DNA from: Henckelia pumila
Lineage: Eukaryota > Streptophyta > Magnoliopsida > Lamiales > Gesneriaceae
Length of the DNA stretch: 64,000 nucleotides
Assembly (NCBI RefSeq): GCF_033568475.1
Contig: NC_133120.1
Coordinates: 93,824,151-93,888,150, forward strand
Direction of reading: 5' to 3'
A model generated the notes under the pieces. It saw nothing but the letters and a program-made list of their open reading frames with translations, had not been told where the DNA came from and made no database searches. Below, in pieces: positions 22,713-33,800 of this stretch; the first letter of the stretch is position 1, and each line of letters opens with the position of its first letter. The translations under genes and the position numbers were made by a program.

Positions 22713-23807
22713 ATGGACGAGAGACCGATACGCAACAACCGTAACCCTCGCTATAGAAACCGCAACAACAACAATGAAGGGAACCCTCCGCCGCCGCCGC
22801 CTCCACCACCACCACCGCAAGGGTTAGGCCTAAATCATGCTGACTTGGCGGCTATAGCAGCCATTGTGGCTAACACCCTTCAAGGGTTGGGAAACCCGCC
22901 TGCAAATGACAATCCACCACCACAGGCAGTACCACAAGTGCATGGGGTGAAGTATCATTATGAGTCACTGAGAAAGAATCGAGCCCAAACCTTTAAAAGA
23001 GATCCAGATCCTGAGGTTGGTCAATATTGGCTCAAGAATATCGAGACTCAACTCCGCCTACTCGAGATCCCTGATGAGTTTAAGGTGGATGTAGTAACAC
23101 CCTTCTTGGAAGAAAAAACAGCCAAGTGGTGGGAGGCAGTTTCACCACCTATGATAGCAGCTGGTCCAATCACGTGGCAACAATTTAAGGATACGTTCTT
23201 GAAACAGTACTATCCAGCCGAAGTTAAACTGCAGAAGTTGAGTGAGTTTGAAAATTTCATTCAAGCTCCGGATATGTCAGTGGTTGAATACACATCAAAA
23301 TTCAACTCACTTGGGACATATGCTCCTACGATTATGGCGGATGATATTCTGAAGATGCACCGTTACAAATGAGGTTTAAGCAGCCGTATTCAGACAGCGT
23401 TAGCAGTATACCAAGCCACAAACTTTGCTGATCTAATGGGAGCCGCAATTCGAGCTGAAACCGACATCAATCGAAGGGAAGATGAAAACAAGAATAAGAG
23501 GCCTCTCTATGGCCAATATTCTCAAGGAAAGCAGTCATACAAGAAACCCAATCAGGCTAGTGGAGTAACCAAGAACACTTTTACCGGCTCCAACTATCAA
23601 GAAGCCAAAATGTGCCCTACCTGCAATACCCGTCATCCTGGAGAATGTCGGAAGAAGTCTAGAGCATGCTTTAATTGTGGGAAGCTTGGACACAGAATTG
23701 CTGAATGTCCCGAGCCATTGAAGAGAGGGACAGGATCAAATGTAGATGCTACATCCAACAAACCAAAGGATCACAAGGGGAATAAGCCTAACGCACGTGT
23801 GTTCTAA
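22713..23807 (+). pseudogene. R4 gag with one internal stop and a frameshift at its end
   Basis: ATG at 22713. The N-terminus has an RNNR-rich stretch and a run of 11 prolines from a CCG/CCA microsatellite. The capsid-like domain follows (YWLKNIETQLRLLEIPDEFK, TAKWWEAV, FLKQYYPAEVK). An in-frame TGA at 23370-23372 interrupts it, and the same frame resumes to 23807. The second part carries two Cys motifs, including the CCHC knuckle CFNCGKLGHRIAEC. At ~23803 a small deletion puts the protease/pol frame out of register, giving a TAA at 23805-23807. It is a dead copy of a retrotransposon nucleocapsid/capsid gene. Confidence 0.87.
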
Positions 23808-26482
23808 CTCAAGAGGAGGCAGGAAAAACTAACGATGTCGTGGCAGGTACCATCTTAATCAACCAATCTCCTGCTTATGTGTTGTTTGATTGTGGTGCTA
23901 CGCATTTGTTTATATCTAAGAGGTTTGCTAAGAAGTTAGGACTTATTCCTGAAATACTTGTGGAACCTTTTAGGGTAGCAACTCCCACTAGTAAAGCAAT
24001 TGAAACTCATAGGGTACACCGAGATTGCATAATTGGTATCAGTAAACACGTATTTCAAGCTGAACTGATTCAACTAAACATGTTAGAATTTGATGTCATT
24101 CTGGGGATGGATTGGCTAGCAAACAATCATGCATTAGTTGATTGTCGCATGAAGAATGTCAAACTGCGAACTTCAAACCTCGACGAAGTCATTTATCATG
24201 CTAAAACCAAGGAGCAGAATTCTCTTTTATCTGCTTCTCAAGCTTGGAAAGCTATGAAAAGTGGAGAAGAAGTATACCTAGCCGTAGTAGGTGAGGTAAA
24301 GGAAGAAGTTACACTTGCATTAGAAGAGATTCCGATTGTACAAGAGTTTCCGGATGTGTTCCCTGAAGAACTCCCTGGAGTAATTCCTGACCGCGAGGTG
24401 GAATTTGAGATTAATCTGGTACCCGGTGCTGCACCTATCTCAAAAGCACCATATCGAATGGCTCCAGCGGAATTGAAAGAATTAAAAGAGCAACTGCAAG
24501 AATTGTTGGATAAAAATCAAATACGACCAAGCCCATCTCCTTGGAGAGCCCCGGTTCTATTTGTAAAGAAGAAAGATGGGAGTATGAGATTGTGTATCGA
24601 CTATCGAGAACTCAATAAGATCACAATCAAGAACAAGTACCCCCTTCCAATAATTGATGATTTGTTTGACCAACTCAAAGGATCTACAGTCTTTTACAAG
24701 CTCGATCTAAGGTCAGGCTATCACCAATTGAAAGTCAAAGCAGAAGACGTTCCGAAAACAGCCTTTCGGACAAGGTATGGCCATTACGAGTTCATGGTAA
24801 TGCCTTTTGGGCTAACCAATGCACCAGCAGCGTTCATGGACCTCATGAATAGAGTATTCAAACCGTTCCTCGACAAGTTTGTGGTGGTGTTTATTGACGA
24901 TATTCTTGTGTATTCACCAAGTGAAGAAGACCACAAAGAGCATCTCCGGCTCACTCTCCAGACGCTGAGAGAGAAAGAACTCTATGCAAAATTCAAGAAG
25001 TGTGAATTTTGGCTAAAGAGCATTACCTTCTTGGGCCATATAATATCCAAAGATGGAGTATCTGTGGATCCCAAGAAAGTGAAGGCAGTTATGGATTGGC
25101 CTAGACCAAAAATGGTAACTGAAATTCGAAGCTTTCTAGGTTTGGCTGGATACTATCGAAAATTTGTGGAAGGTTTTTCCTCGATAGCTATACCTCTCAC
25201 CAAACTCACACAAAAGAACTCTAAGTTCAACTGGAATGAAACTTGTGAAAAGAGCTTCGAAATTTTGAAGAAAAAGCTGGCATCTACACCAGTATTGGCA
25301 CTGCCGTCTGAAGACAAAGATTTTACCATCTATAGCGATGCGTCAAAGGGAGGATTGGGATGCGTGCTCATGCAAGATGGAAGAGTAATTGCTTATGCTT
25401 CAAGACAACTAAAGCCGTATGAGCAAAACTACCCCACGCATGACCTCGAACTAGCCGCAGTGGTCTTTGCACTAAAGATTTGGAGACATTATCTTTACGG
25501 TGCAAAGTGTGAAATATTCACTGATCATCAAAGTCTCAAATACTTGTTTACTCAAAAAGAGTTGAATATGAGACAGAGAAGGTGGATTGAACTATTGAAG
25601 GATTATGATTTGACAATAAGCTACAACCCTGGAAAAGCAAATAAGGTAGCTGATGCTCTAAGTTGGAAGAACATGGGTAAGGTAATCTTAGCCAAACCAT
25701 GTCTTCGAGAAACAGTCAAGTTGAAACAGAACCAAGATCCTTCTTTATTAAAACTCAGGGAGCAAGCAGGAGGAGGAAAGGCACCAAATCTTGAAATAGA
25801 TCAAAATGAAGTTATGTGGATGAAAGGACGGTTGTGTGTACCTGACGTTGACAATCTTCGTCAGGAGGTAATGTCTGAAGCACACAAATCAAAATTTTCA
25901 GTTCATCCCGGCAGTACCAAAATGTATAGGGATTTGAAAGGAAATTTTTGGTGGAATGGAATGAAAAAGGATGTTGCAGAGTTTGTTTCCAAATGCCAGG
26001 TCTGTCAGCAAGTCAAAGCCGAACATCAACGACCTGGAGGATTACTGCAGCCCCTGGAAATTCCGGAATGGAAATGGGAGCACATTTCTATGGATTTTGT
26101 TGTGGGTTTACCCAAGTCAAGACAGAGTCATGACGGGATATGGGTAATCGTGGATAGACTAACAAAGATAGCGCACTTTCTACCGGTCCGTATGAATTAT
26201 AATCTGGATAAGCTAGCTACCCTATATATGGACAATATCGTGAGATTACATGGGGTACCTGCTAGTATTTTGTCAGATAGGGATCCAAGATTTGTGTCTC
26301 AATTTTGGAAAAGTTTTCAAGAAGTAATGGGAACCAAGGTTACTCTTAGTACAACCTACCATCCGCAGACTGATGGCCAAATAGAGAGAACAATTCAAAC
26401 CATGGAAGATATGCTGAGGGCTTGTGCCCTAGACTTAACTGGTAACTGGAGTGAACACTTGCCTTTAATCGAGTTTGCTTAA
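23804..26482 (+). pseudogene. R4 pol: protease, RT, RNase H and integrase core
   Basis: The frame is open from 23804 (LTQEEAG) to a TAA at 26480-26482 (Tyr codon to stop in EFAYNNSY). Order: aspartic protease with the unusual site DCGAT in place of the usual D-S/T-G; RT with LCIDYRELN and FIDDILVYS; RNase H ([20 protein letters not shown]); integrase finger ([11 protein letters not shown] ... CQVCQQVK); and the core ([14 protein letters not shown]). Overall it resembles R1 but is clearly a different subfamily. The Cys in the protease site would probably weaken or abolish that activity. Confidence 0.87.
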
Positions 26483-27170
26483 AATAATAGTTACCACAGC
26501 AGTATCGGAATGGCACCATACGAAGCCTTGTATGGGAGAAAGTGTCGTTCACCTTTGTATTGGGATGAAGTGGGAGAGAAAGCTATCACTGGACCTGAAC
26601 TCGTCCAAACAGTAGAAAAGGTGTCTATCATCAAGGAAAGACTCAAAGCTGCTCAAGATCGACAAAAGAGCTGGGCTGATATGAAGAGACGACCATTGGA
26701 ATTTGAAATAGGTGAAAAGGCTTATGTTAAAGTCTCACCTATGAAAGGGATGATCCGGTTCGGGGAAAATGGGAAGTTAAACCCGAGATATGTCGGACCA
26801 TTTGAGATTTTGGACAAGGTGGGAACACTGGCATATAGACTGGCATTACCACCGGATATGTCAAGGATTCACAATGTTTTCCATGTGTCTCAGTTGAGAA
26901 AATACATTCCAGACCCAAGTCATGTCCTTGAAAGTGCACCCCTTGTAGTCGAAGGCAATCTAAATGAGAAACTTAAGTATGAAGAGGTTCCTATTCGAAT
27001 TGTGGACACAAAGGATCAAGTGCTAAGGAGACGAACAATTCCATACGTCAAGGTGCAGTGGTCTAATCATTCTGAAAGGGAAGCCACATGAGAACTCGAA
27101 GAAAAAATGCAAAAAAAATATTCATATCTTTTTGAAGAACAGTTCGACTCAAGTTTCGAGAACGAAACTC
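26483..27170 (+). pseudogene. R4 pol end: integrase C-terminus and chromodomain-like tail
   Basis: In the same frame as the main pol, it carries [31 protein letters not shown] and the chromodomain-like PYVKVQWSNHSEREAT. A TGA at 27089-27091 replaces the conserved Trp after EAT. The frame then runs through a KKYSYLFEEQ-type end. Confidence 0.83.
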
Positions 27171-27188
27171 TCAATAAGGAGGGTGGGA
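27153..27188 (+). promoter_or_regulatory. R4 hairpin and polypurine tract
   Basis: GTTTCGAGAACGAAAC (27153-27168) is a perfect 6-bp stem with a four-base loop. After 20 nt containing AAGGAGGGTGGGA, the 3' LTR begins at 27189. Confidence 0.75.
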
Positions 27189-28961
27189 TGTGAGAACCCA
27201 GCAGATGATGAGCCTTAACCGAAGGATACATGAGCCATAACCGAAGGTTCTTTTCAAATTCAAAACTGAAGAATTGTAACAGCTAGTGTAACAGTCATGT
27301 AAGGGAGATTAAATGGCAATTATGGAGGATAAATGACTGATCATGGGAGGCTTTTCAGTAGCTACTTGAAGCCTATAAATTATGGATTAAGCTGATGGGA
27401 AACACACCATTTTCAATCACTCCAACACTCCATACTCGAGCAGCAGCAGCATTTTTTTTAAGCTTTGAGTTCCGTTCATTTTGTTCACTTCGAGCTCCAG
27501 TTTTTAGCCAAATTAAGCATCAAATTACAGTCTAGTTAGCAAGTATTCAGACAGCTGATTTATGGCCATTTCATGGATCAATAGCAGCGATTGAATCGAG
27601 CAATTCAAAGGATTAAGTTGCTGCCCAGAATCCTCAAAGAAATCGGCATCGTATCGGAAGGATTATTTTGGCTATCTTCGAAAACCAGTAAGCAAAAATC
27701 TAAGATCATGTTTCTGTCCAAATTTTGAGCGTATCTCCTTCCTAAATTCGAAACTCCATAGCAGGAGTTTGAAGCTCGGAAATCTCTGCTTGGTGTTGAT
27801 CTTCAAAGTTTCCAGAAAACTCGGAAAAAGTCGGCATCGTTTCGAAGTAAACTTTCTATCCATTTTGAAGGAATTTCTGTCCATTTCGAGAGCAAGTTTT
27901 TGCTCGTTCTTGAAGCCTTAGAATCTATCCAGGTTAAATAAATCATCTACACAACCTAATTCAGAAAGCTGTTCGAAATCTGTCCAAGAAGCAACGCCGA
28001 AGTTGATCGAGAAGTTGCATTTTTCTGCCAAAACCGAGAAGCTTAGTTTGCTTAAGATCGAGCAGATTGTTGCCGTGAATCTAATTCGAAATTTTTACTC
28101 CAGTCGAGGCTCTTCAACAAACGTTTACTCCTTCACGATTTTATTAGAAATCGAATATTGTAAGTTGGCTTTTACCTTACTTTTGTGTGATATAAGTTTC
28201 TACACTTATATTTATTTTTGTGTGTGAGTTATGTTTTATAAAATAAATAATTATGCTTTTGAAAATTCGATCGGAATGATAATATTTGTTTCACTTTGAT
28301 ATATATTATTTATTGGCTATTCGTGATATTATTTGAAGCATGTAAGAATTATTTGGAAATATTTGAGATGCACTGTTAAGAGTCGATTTAGAAATGGTTA
28401 AGAAATTTTCGATGATTTGATTTGATTTGATATGGCCCTGATGCGGTGGGTTATAATAACCGTTCATTTGGCCTCGCCCCTTAGAGGAGTAACATATATG
28501 GGACTGATCAGTAAAACCACGGAAAATGAGATAATTAACAGTGCAATGTTTGTTTCGTATTTGTGTCAGATTCAACATGCTTATTTTATTTCGAGATTAT
28601 GAAATATACATGTGTACATGTAAATGTATTTTGGTGTTTATCATGCTCGATCGGCCCCCACTTGCTGAGTGTTTCCCAAAACACTCACCCCCTTACTTTC
28701 CTCCTCAGATATCGAAGAACAGTTAGAAGAGGATGAACAATATGCTTTATGGGGTTGGTGATCAAGTCGAAGTTTTATTAGTATTTATTTTATGTTATTT
28801 TGTCGCTTTCGCTATTGTCGTAATTTCTATTTTGTAAAGACATATTTGATTATGTAAAAGACTGGTTGAAGGATATTTTCTATACTACGTGGCTTGTTGT
28901 TTTACAATTCAAAATGTTAAACAACGCCGATGTCAACTAGGCCTGGTTTCGGGGCGTGACA
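27189..28961 (+). repeat. R4 3' LTR (1773 bp)
   Basis: TGTGAGAACCC to GGGGCGTGACA, matching 19588-21361. It is followed by TGTAT, the probable target duplication. Confidence 0.92.
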
Positions 28962-29237
28962 TGTATAGCTGATTTGATGAGTTTAGAATACTAGCAAGCA
29001 TGTTGGAAACACTTATAAATGTTTTTCTTCTGAAGTTGATGAACACCTTGTATAGTTTCATGCTTTTGTTGGATTTCTAATGGTTGGTTTGATGTATCAA
29101 CCTGTTATAAACATGTTTAGATCTTGTTCTATGTATGTTTACATGTTTTGGGACATCAATCATTATATTGAATTGGAAGGGTTGAAAGGATCAAATTTTG
29201 TTGTCAAAAACCAGAGCACAAGACTGCCCAGAGTTGT

Positions 29238-29267
29238 GCTCGGTTTGCTCTTTTTAGCAGACCGAGC
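29238..29267. repeat. Hairpin in R3 LTR
   Basis: 12-nt arms with a single mismatch (GCTCGGTTTGCT / AGCAGACCGAGC) flank a CTTTTT loop. Related half-copies lie at 29315-29341 and 36692-36722. Confidence 0.7.
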
Positions 29268-29336
29268 GCAACCCAAAATTTTCCAAACCGAGAGTTGGAT
29301 TAGAGGGGGCAAACGGTCTGCTCTTTTTGACCGACC

Positions 29337-29341
29337 CCGCG
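29337..29341. repeat. R5 target-site duplication, left copy
   Basis: CCGCG directly before the R5 5' LTR, repeated exactly at 36677-36681. Confidence 0.9.
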
Positions 29342-29507
29342 TGTAGTAACCCGTATCCAGAATTAGCGATTAATGAGTATATTATTCGTGTAATCATGTT
29401 TTGATTAAGTAAAACATGATTAAAAAAATTCCAAATGGGTTAACGGAGTCCAGAAATGGATCAAGGACACTCGAAAATGGCTTAGAAGGCCCCAAGACTA
29501 GAGTGGG

Positions 29508-29741
29508 ATCGGAACCACCGATCCAGGATCAGAGCTTCCGATCTTGGTGACATCGGAACCACATCGGAAGCAAGGAGATCGGATCTTTCGATCAGCGATC
29601 GGAGCTTCCGATCGGCTGTCGGTGACAGGTGTGTGGTTGCATGTGGTTGAGATTGACACGTGGCATCGGAGCTTCCGATCGGAGGAACGGAGCTTCCGAT
29701 CTTCACGTTCGGAGCTTCCGATCAGGGAACGGAACTTCCAA
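29508..29741. repeat. Inverted-repeat array in R5 5' LTR U3
   Basis: There are four exact copies of CGGAGCTTCCGATC plus variants. Each is a GATCGGA/TCCGATC dyad with a GCT centre. The array ends about 10 bp before the TATA box. Confidence 0.8.
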
Positions 29742-29749
29742 TTGTTGTC

Positions 29750-29757
29750 TATAAATA
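29750..29757 (+). promoter_or_regulatory. R5 LTR TATA box
   Basis: TATAAATA, also at 35606-35613 in the 3' LTR, directly downstream of the repeat array. Confidence 0.6.
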
Positions 29758-30825
29758 TAGGTGCGAGGGCTTCATTTCAAAGCGCACCGAATTCTTCTCC
29801 TTCGCCCTAGTGACTCTATTTTAGGGCTTTGGGTACTCTTATTTTAGAGTTGGAGTAAGAAACATATTTTAGTATAGTCGGACAGTGTCTGACATAGTAG
29901 CGGAGCAGTGCTCGAGGCTGTGGAGCGGCAGCAGGGGTGTACCCCTAGTTGCGAGATAGTCGCCATCAGCGGGCTGACGACGGACGCAGGTATAGCTATG
30001 GTCTCCTTAAATTATTTAGGAGTATGCAATAGCTTAGTTAAGGCTTTTAGAGCTTAATTATTGATGCATGGGTATTTGCATTGTAGAGCTGATATAGGCT
30101 TGGAACCTAGAGTGGGACTGCTAGGAACTGCCTGTAGTAAGGTACGCAAGTACAGACTGAGATTGCCAGCGGGTTTTGCATGCTTATATGTTGCATTTTG
30201 TATGTCATTTATTATGCAGCATGTGCATATCATATTGTGCCTGTCCATCTTGTGAGATGAGCCACGTAGGGCCGCTCAGCCCTGTCTGGACGGTTGATGT
30301 CTAGGGCCTATTGACTGACGGGTCATGGGTGGCTAACATCGGGGGACACGGTCCACGTCCTGTAGGAATGAGCAGTGTACGCAGGGTTTGCTCCCCGGGT
30401 TGTACCACTCATGTCCTAGGAGCCATTACTGAGCAGTTATATACAGTTATTTCAGATATGGATACCCTATCATTTGCATGCATCATATTTGTATGTTTTA
30501 CCCAGTGCTTTCGTATTGAGCTTAGAGCTCACGTCCAGTCTTTTCTGTGTATTTGGACACCCCATTCGACGAGGCAGGTGTAGGTGCAGGATTGAGCACC
30601 AGGAGCTTGGAGTAGCCAGTGATCAGTGAAGACAGCAGGATTAGCTGTAGGTTTTGCCTTTAGGCTATTTATTCGATTTGGTTGTATAAATCGAATTTAT
30701 TTAACCTGTTGTATTCTGCCGGTCCGTTTTTATTTAAGTCTTCCGCAGCGATTTATTTAATGCATGTTTAATTATGCTCTTAACTCTGATTAGGAAGCGG
30801 ATCCGGGTAGGGTCGCTACATTTAT

Positions 30826-30837
30826 TGGTATCAGAGC
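30826..30837 (+). other. R5 primer-binding site (initiator Met tRNA)
   Basis: TGGTATCAGAGC lies 5 nt after the 5' LTR end. Confidence 0.88.
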
Positions 30838-33800
30838 ATATGCATGCAAGAGACTTGGGATATAGTAATAAGACTTTGGGTTATCCTTATAGGATGGATG
30901 AAACCTTGGAAGAAGTGATGATGCGGCAATTAGTTTGCCCAGATACTACCATCATCGGCAGAATTTCTAAATATTTGACTTATAGGATTCCAGCAAGTGC
31001 GAACAGGAGTGATGGATCGTGTCCGAGTTTTCAAGATTTTTACTCATGTGGATCCTAGATTTGGATCGAGTACCGGATGCCAGAGGCAGTGGCAGAGCAT
31101 TGGATGGGACGCACTTGATGCTTGCATCTGTATCATCCATACCATGATGACACTACTCTGAAGATTCTCCACTAGTAGTTGGAGAGATTGTCAGATAGAC
31201 CTTCACCATACAATGCCTCGAGTGCCTAAAGCATGATAGGTTTCGAGAGTGAGGTCTTTAACCTCATGCAGAACATGGTTTTGCCGGTATGCTGATATCG
31301 ATACGTTCGGTAGGCACACGGGAAACTTCATGTTCAAAAGCATGATATGAATACAAGAAGAACGCTGATGGTAGATCGTGAGCAGAAAAGGTCGACTGAC
31401 ATGCACTGACGCAGAGCATAGCTGGTTAGCTATCACGAGCCATTTCTCCGGAGTTCTTCGTAGGAGGACATGTAGAGGGACTTGGTCGGAAGTATGCTTG
31501 TATCGATGCGTGTGTCGATTAGAAGCTTCATGCTCAAGAAACGAAGACTAGTACGATGATTTAAATACTGTATTGATGTAGTTGTAAACAGTATTTCAGT
31601 TGTAATGAATCATCATACTTTGGTTGTATCATTTCAATTCGATTGTACATTTCATTGTATTTTGAATACTGTATGTATTACATGAGATTGTAATAAAGAG
31701 AATTGTACATAACTTGAAATAAGTGATACATGTTGTATTTATCCAGCAATTCGTGGATGATTGCATGATTGAGCAGAAGTTTGGATTGAATTTAGTTGAT
31801 TAGCGTTCAACTATTGCAGCTCGTGGGATTTGAGTGGGCCGACTGTGACAGTGTGATTTGTGGTTAGTCTAGGCGTTTTCCTAGAATTGACCTAGTTAGT
31901 TAGTAGACTATGTTAGTGCCAGCGATGAGTGGACTCATCTAGAGGCATTAAGGGTATTGTTCGGTTTAGAACATTTGGGCTTTATTCTAAGTTGTCTCCT
32001 TAGAATAGTAGGCTGTCTGACCTTTGGTAGGTGTAGACTTGTGATGATGGGTTTTTCATCAGGGATACCAGGTCCAATATATACCGAGAGTTGTGGACTA
32101 TGACCATGACTAGACGTGATGGGACGCGACCCTATGCCAGTATTACTCTGGGAGTCCTTGTACTTCAGAGGTTATCTGGGAGCCTTGGTGCTTCAGGATT
32201 GGCGGTGGGAATTCAGTCTAGGGATTTGGTAGCAGTCACGACAGGGTATGATCTTGGATTAGATATCAGGTTTGACATCGATGGTTCGATATCGTCTGGT
32301 GTGCCAGAGATATTGTTTATGTTCTGCTGTGGGAACCAGTCATGGAGGGATTTTCTTGACAAGTGTGTACTCTGAGCAGATAGGTTTTAACCTTTGAGTT
32401 ACTGCTAGACGTATGGATCTAGTAAGTGGACGGATTTCTACCAGCAATGACTAGGGGTTGTCATCAGAATTGTGGTTAGAATTTCCTTGTGATAGGAATT
32501 ATCCAAGAACTTGGATAGGATGTTGTTCTAACACTTCAACTCGAATAGGAGAATTACTTCATGATGATGGACTTCATCTGTGATGGTTTATACCGTATGC
32601 TAAGGATTGTTTAAGCATTAATTGAGATGTGAGGGAAGCGTGGCCTATACCCGTGAAACCTTGGTGGTTGTCCAGGTGGGTTATTGAGGTAAGCTACCTT
32701 AATCTTGAACTGTTGAACAATCTTAACAAGGGATATGATCAGGAGAGTGTCCGAAGATTGTGGAAATCTTTGGGATTCTTTAGTTATGAACGAGGTAAGA
32801 ATAGTGAGTCCAGTGGTTGCACTAAGTACTGTCTGATATTTTTCGAGATTGAGCGTAAGATTTTCCATGGGATGGAAATGGGCTTAGTCTATCTTGATGT
32901 TTGCCTTGGGTGAACAAGACAACGATTAGTAGTGCTAAGGTGGCACGGGATCTGTGCTAGTGACTACTAGTGGTTATTGGGTAACTCTGTCAGAGTTAGG
33001 ATGATTAAGTTCAGAATACGAAGCAGCGGTTAGTAGTGCTGAAAAGGCGCAGGACTTGTGCCAAGAAAACTACTTATGTACCGTGATCTGAAACCGTTTG
33101 GAAATGGTTCTTTGTGGCAGCTAAGTCATGGTTATTGACCAAGCCATGTAAGTTGGATGATCAGTGGTGGTCTGATCTGATAAGTGCGAGCTTAAGTAGA
33201 TCGACAAATTCGATTGGTTGAGCCAATCAGGGATGATCAGGATGTAGCAATTAAGAAATACTTGGGATAGTATTTTGTCGAGTAAATGCTTATGGGATGA
33301 GTACTGAATACCATCTCAGAGAAATCGGAGATTTGAGTTATTTAGTCTCAATGATCGTCAGAGATGAATCTTCTGGGATTGCTGTAATTGGGAACGATTT
33401 CAAGTGGACTTGTATGATCAAGTTAGGTACTAACTTGACAGTGGAGACAAGCAAGGGAGTTGGTAGTTTCCAGTATAGTGCATTCTTGTTAAGAAGAAAA
33501 CTGGTATTGATCCAATCAATTGCTTAGTGATAGCAATAGGTCAGGAAATGATCATGTTATTGTTTCATGTGAGAGTTTTTCATTGAACAACAATAGTGAA
33601 GATTGTTGACCGGACATTTCGGTTAAGTGAGAGCATCTATGTGTACCGTTGTGGTTGATCCGACGAGTAGTTGGAAATGCTAATGGACATTAGCAAGGAA
33701 ACATCAGTTGTTTGATTGTGAGGTGTGACATTTGCTGAGACCTAGTTCTCGAGATCCAGCAGAGTGTGTCACAAATTTTCATTGTGTGGTGCTTAAGATC

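Larger units (their letters stand above)
19588..28961 (+). mobile_element. R4: Ty3/gypsy chromovirus with extra upstream ORF
   Basis: This is a complete 9374-bp element: 5' LTR 19588-21361, Met-tRNA primer-binding site 21368-21380, extra coiled-coil ORF 21831-22493, gag 22713-23807, pol 23804-27170, polypurine tract 27176-27188, 3' LTR 27189-28961. The LTRs differ at roughly 2-3% of positions by eye. Flanking 5-mers are TGTGT (19583-19587) and TGTAT (28962-28966), a one-mismatch target duplication. It is inserted in the R3 LTR. gag and pol carry two nonsense codons each or small lesions, so this copy is inactive, but the extra ORF is intact. Confidence 0.9.
28967..29341 (+). repeat. R3 3' LTR, segment 2
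   Basis: This is non-coding sequence between R4 and R5. It contains a hairpin (29238-29267, GCTCGGT...ACCGAGC with CTTTTT loop) and a related GGTCTGCTCTTTTTGACCGA copy, repeated again after R5 at 36692. R5 has therefore split one LTR that continues at 36682. Confidence 0.75.
29342..30820 (+). repeat. R5 5' LTR (1479 bp)
   Basis: TGTAGTAACCCG to GGGTCGCTACA. It contains an array of CGGAGCTTCCGATC-type inverted repeats (29508-29741) directly upstream of TATAAATA (29750-29757). ORFs inside it, including one built on the repeats, are not genes. Confidence 0.93.

Noticed and set aside
19583-28966. A perfect target duplication for R4
   Set aside because: The flanks TGTGT and TGTAT differ by one base, so it is reported as probable only.
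29482-29810. ORFs on both strands in the R5 LTRs (also 35317-35680) with repeating FRSEERSFRS-like residues
   Set aside because: They are produced by reading through the palindromic CGGAGCTTCCGATC array. They lie in LTR U3 and have no start context or relatives.
29962-30583. Identical ORF pairs in both R5 LTRs (30054-30248/35910-36104 and 30311-30583/36167-36439)
   Set aside because: They are simply the two LTR copies. Overlapping ORFs on both strands and lack of motifs argue against coding.
33297-33527. 76-codon ORF in R5 interior that looks faintly like a pol fragment
   Set aside because: No conserved RT, RNase H or integrase residue could be aligned, and the neighbouring frames show nothing.
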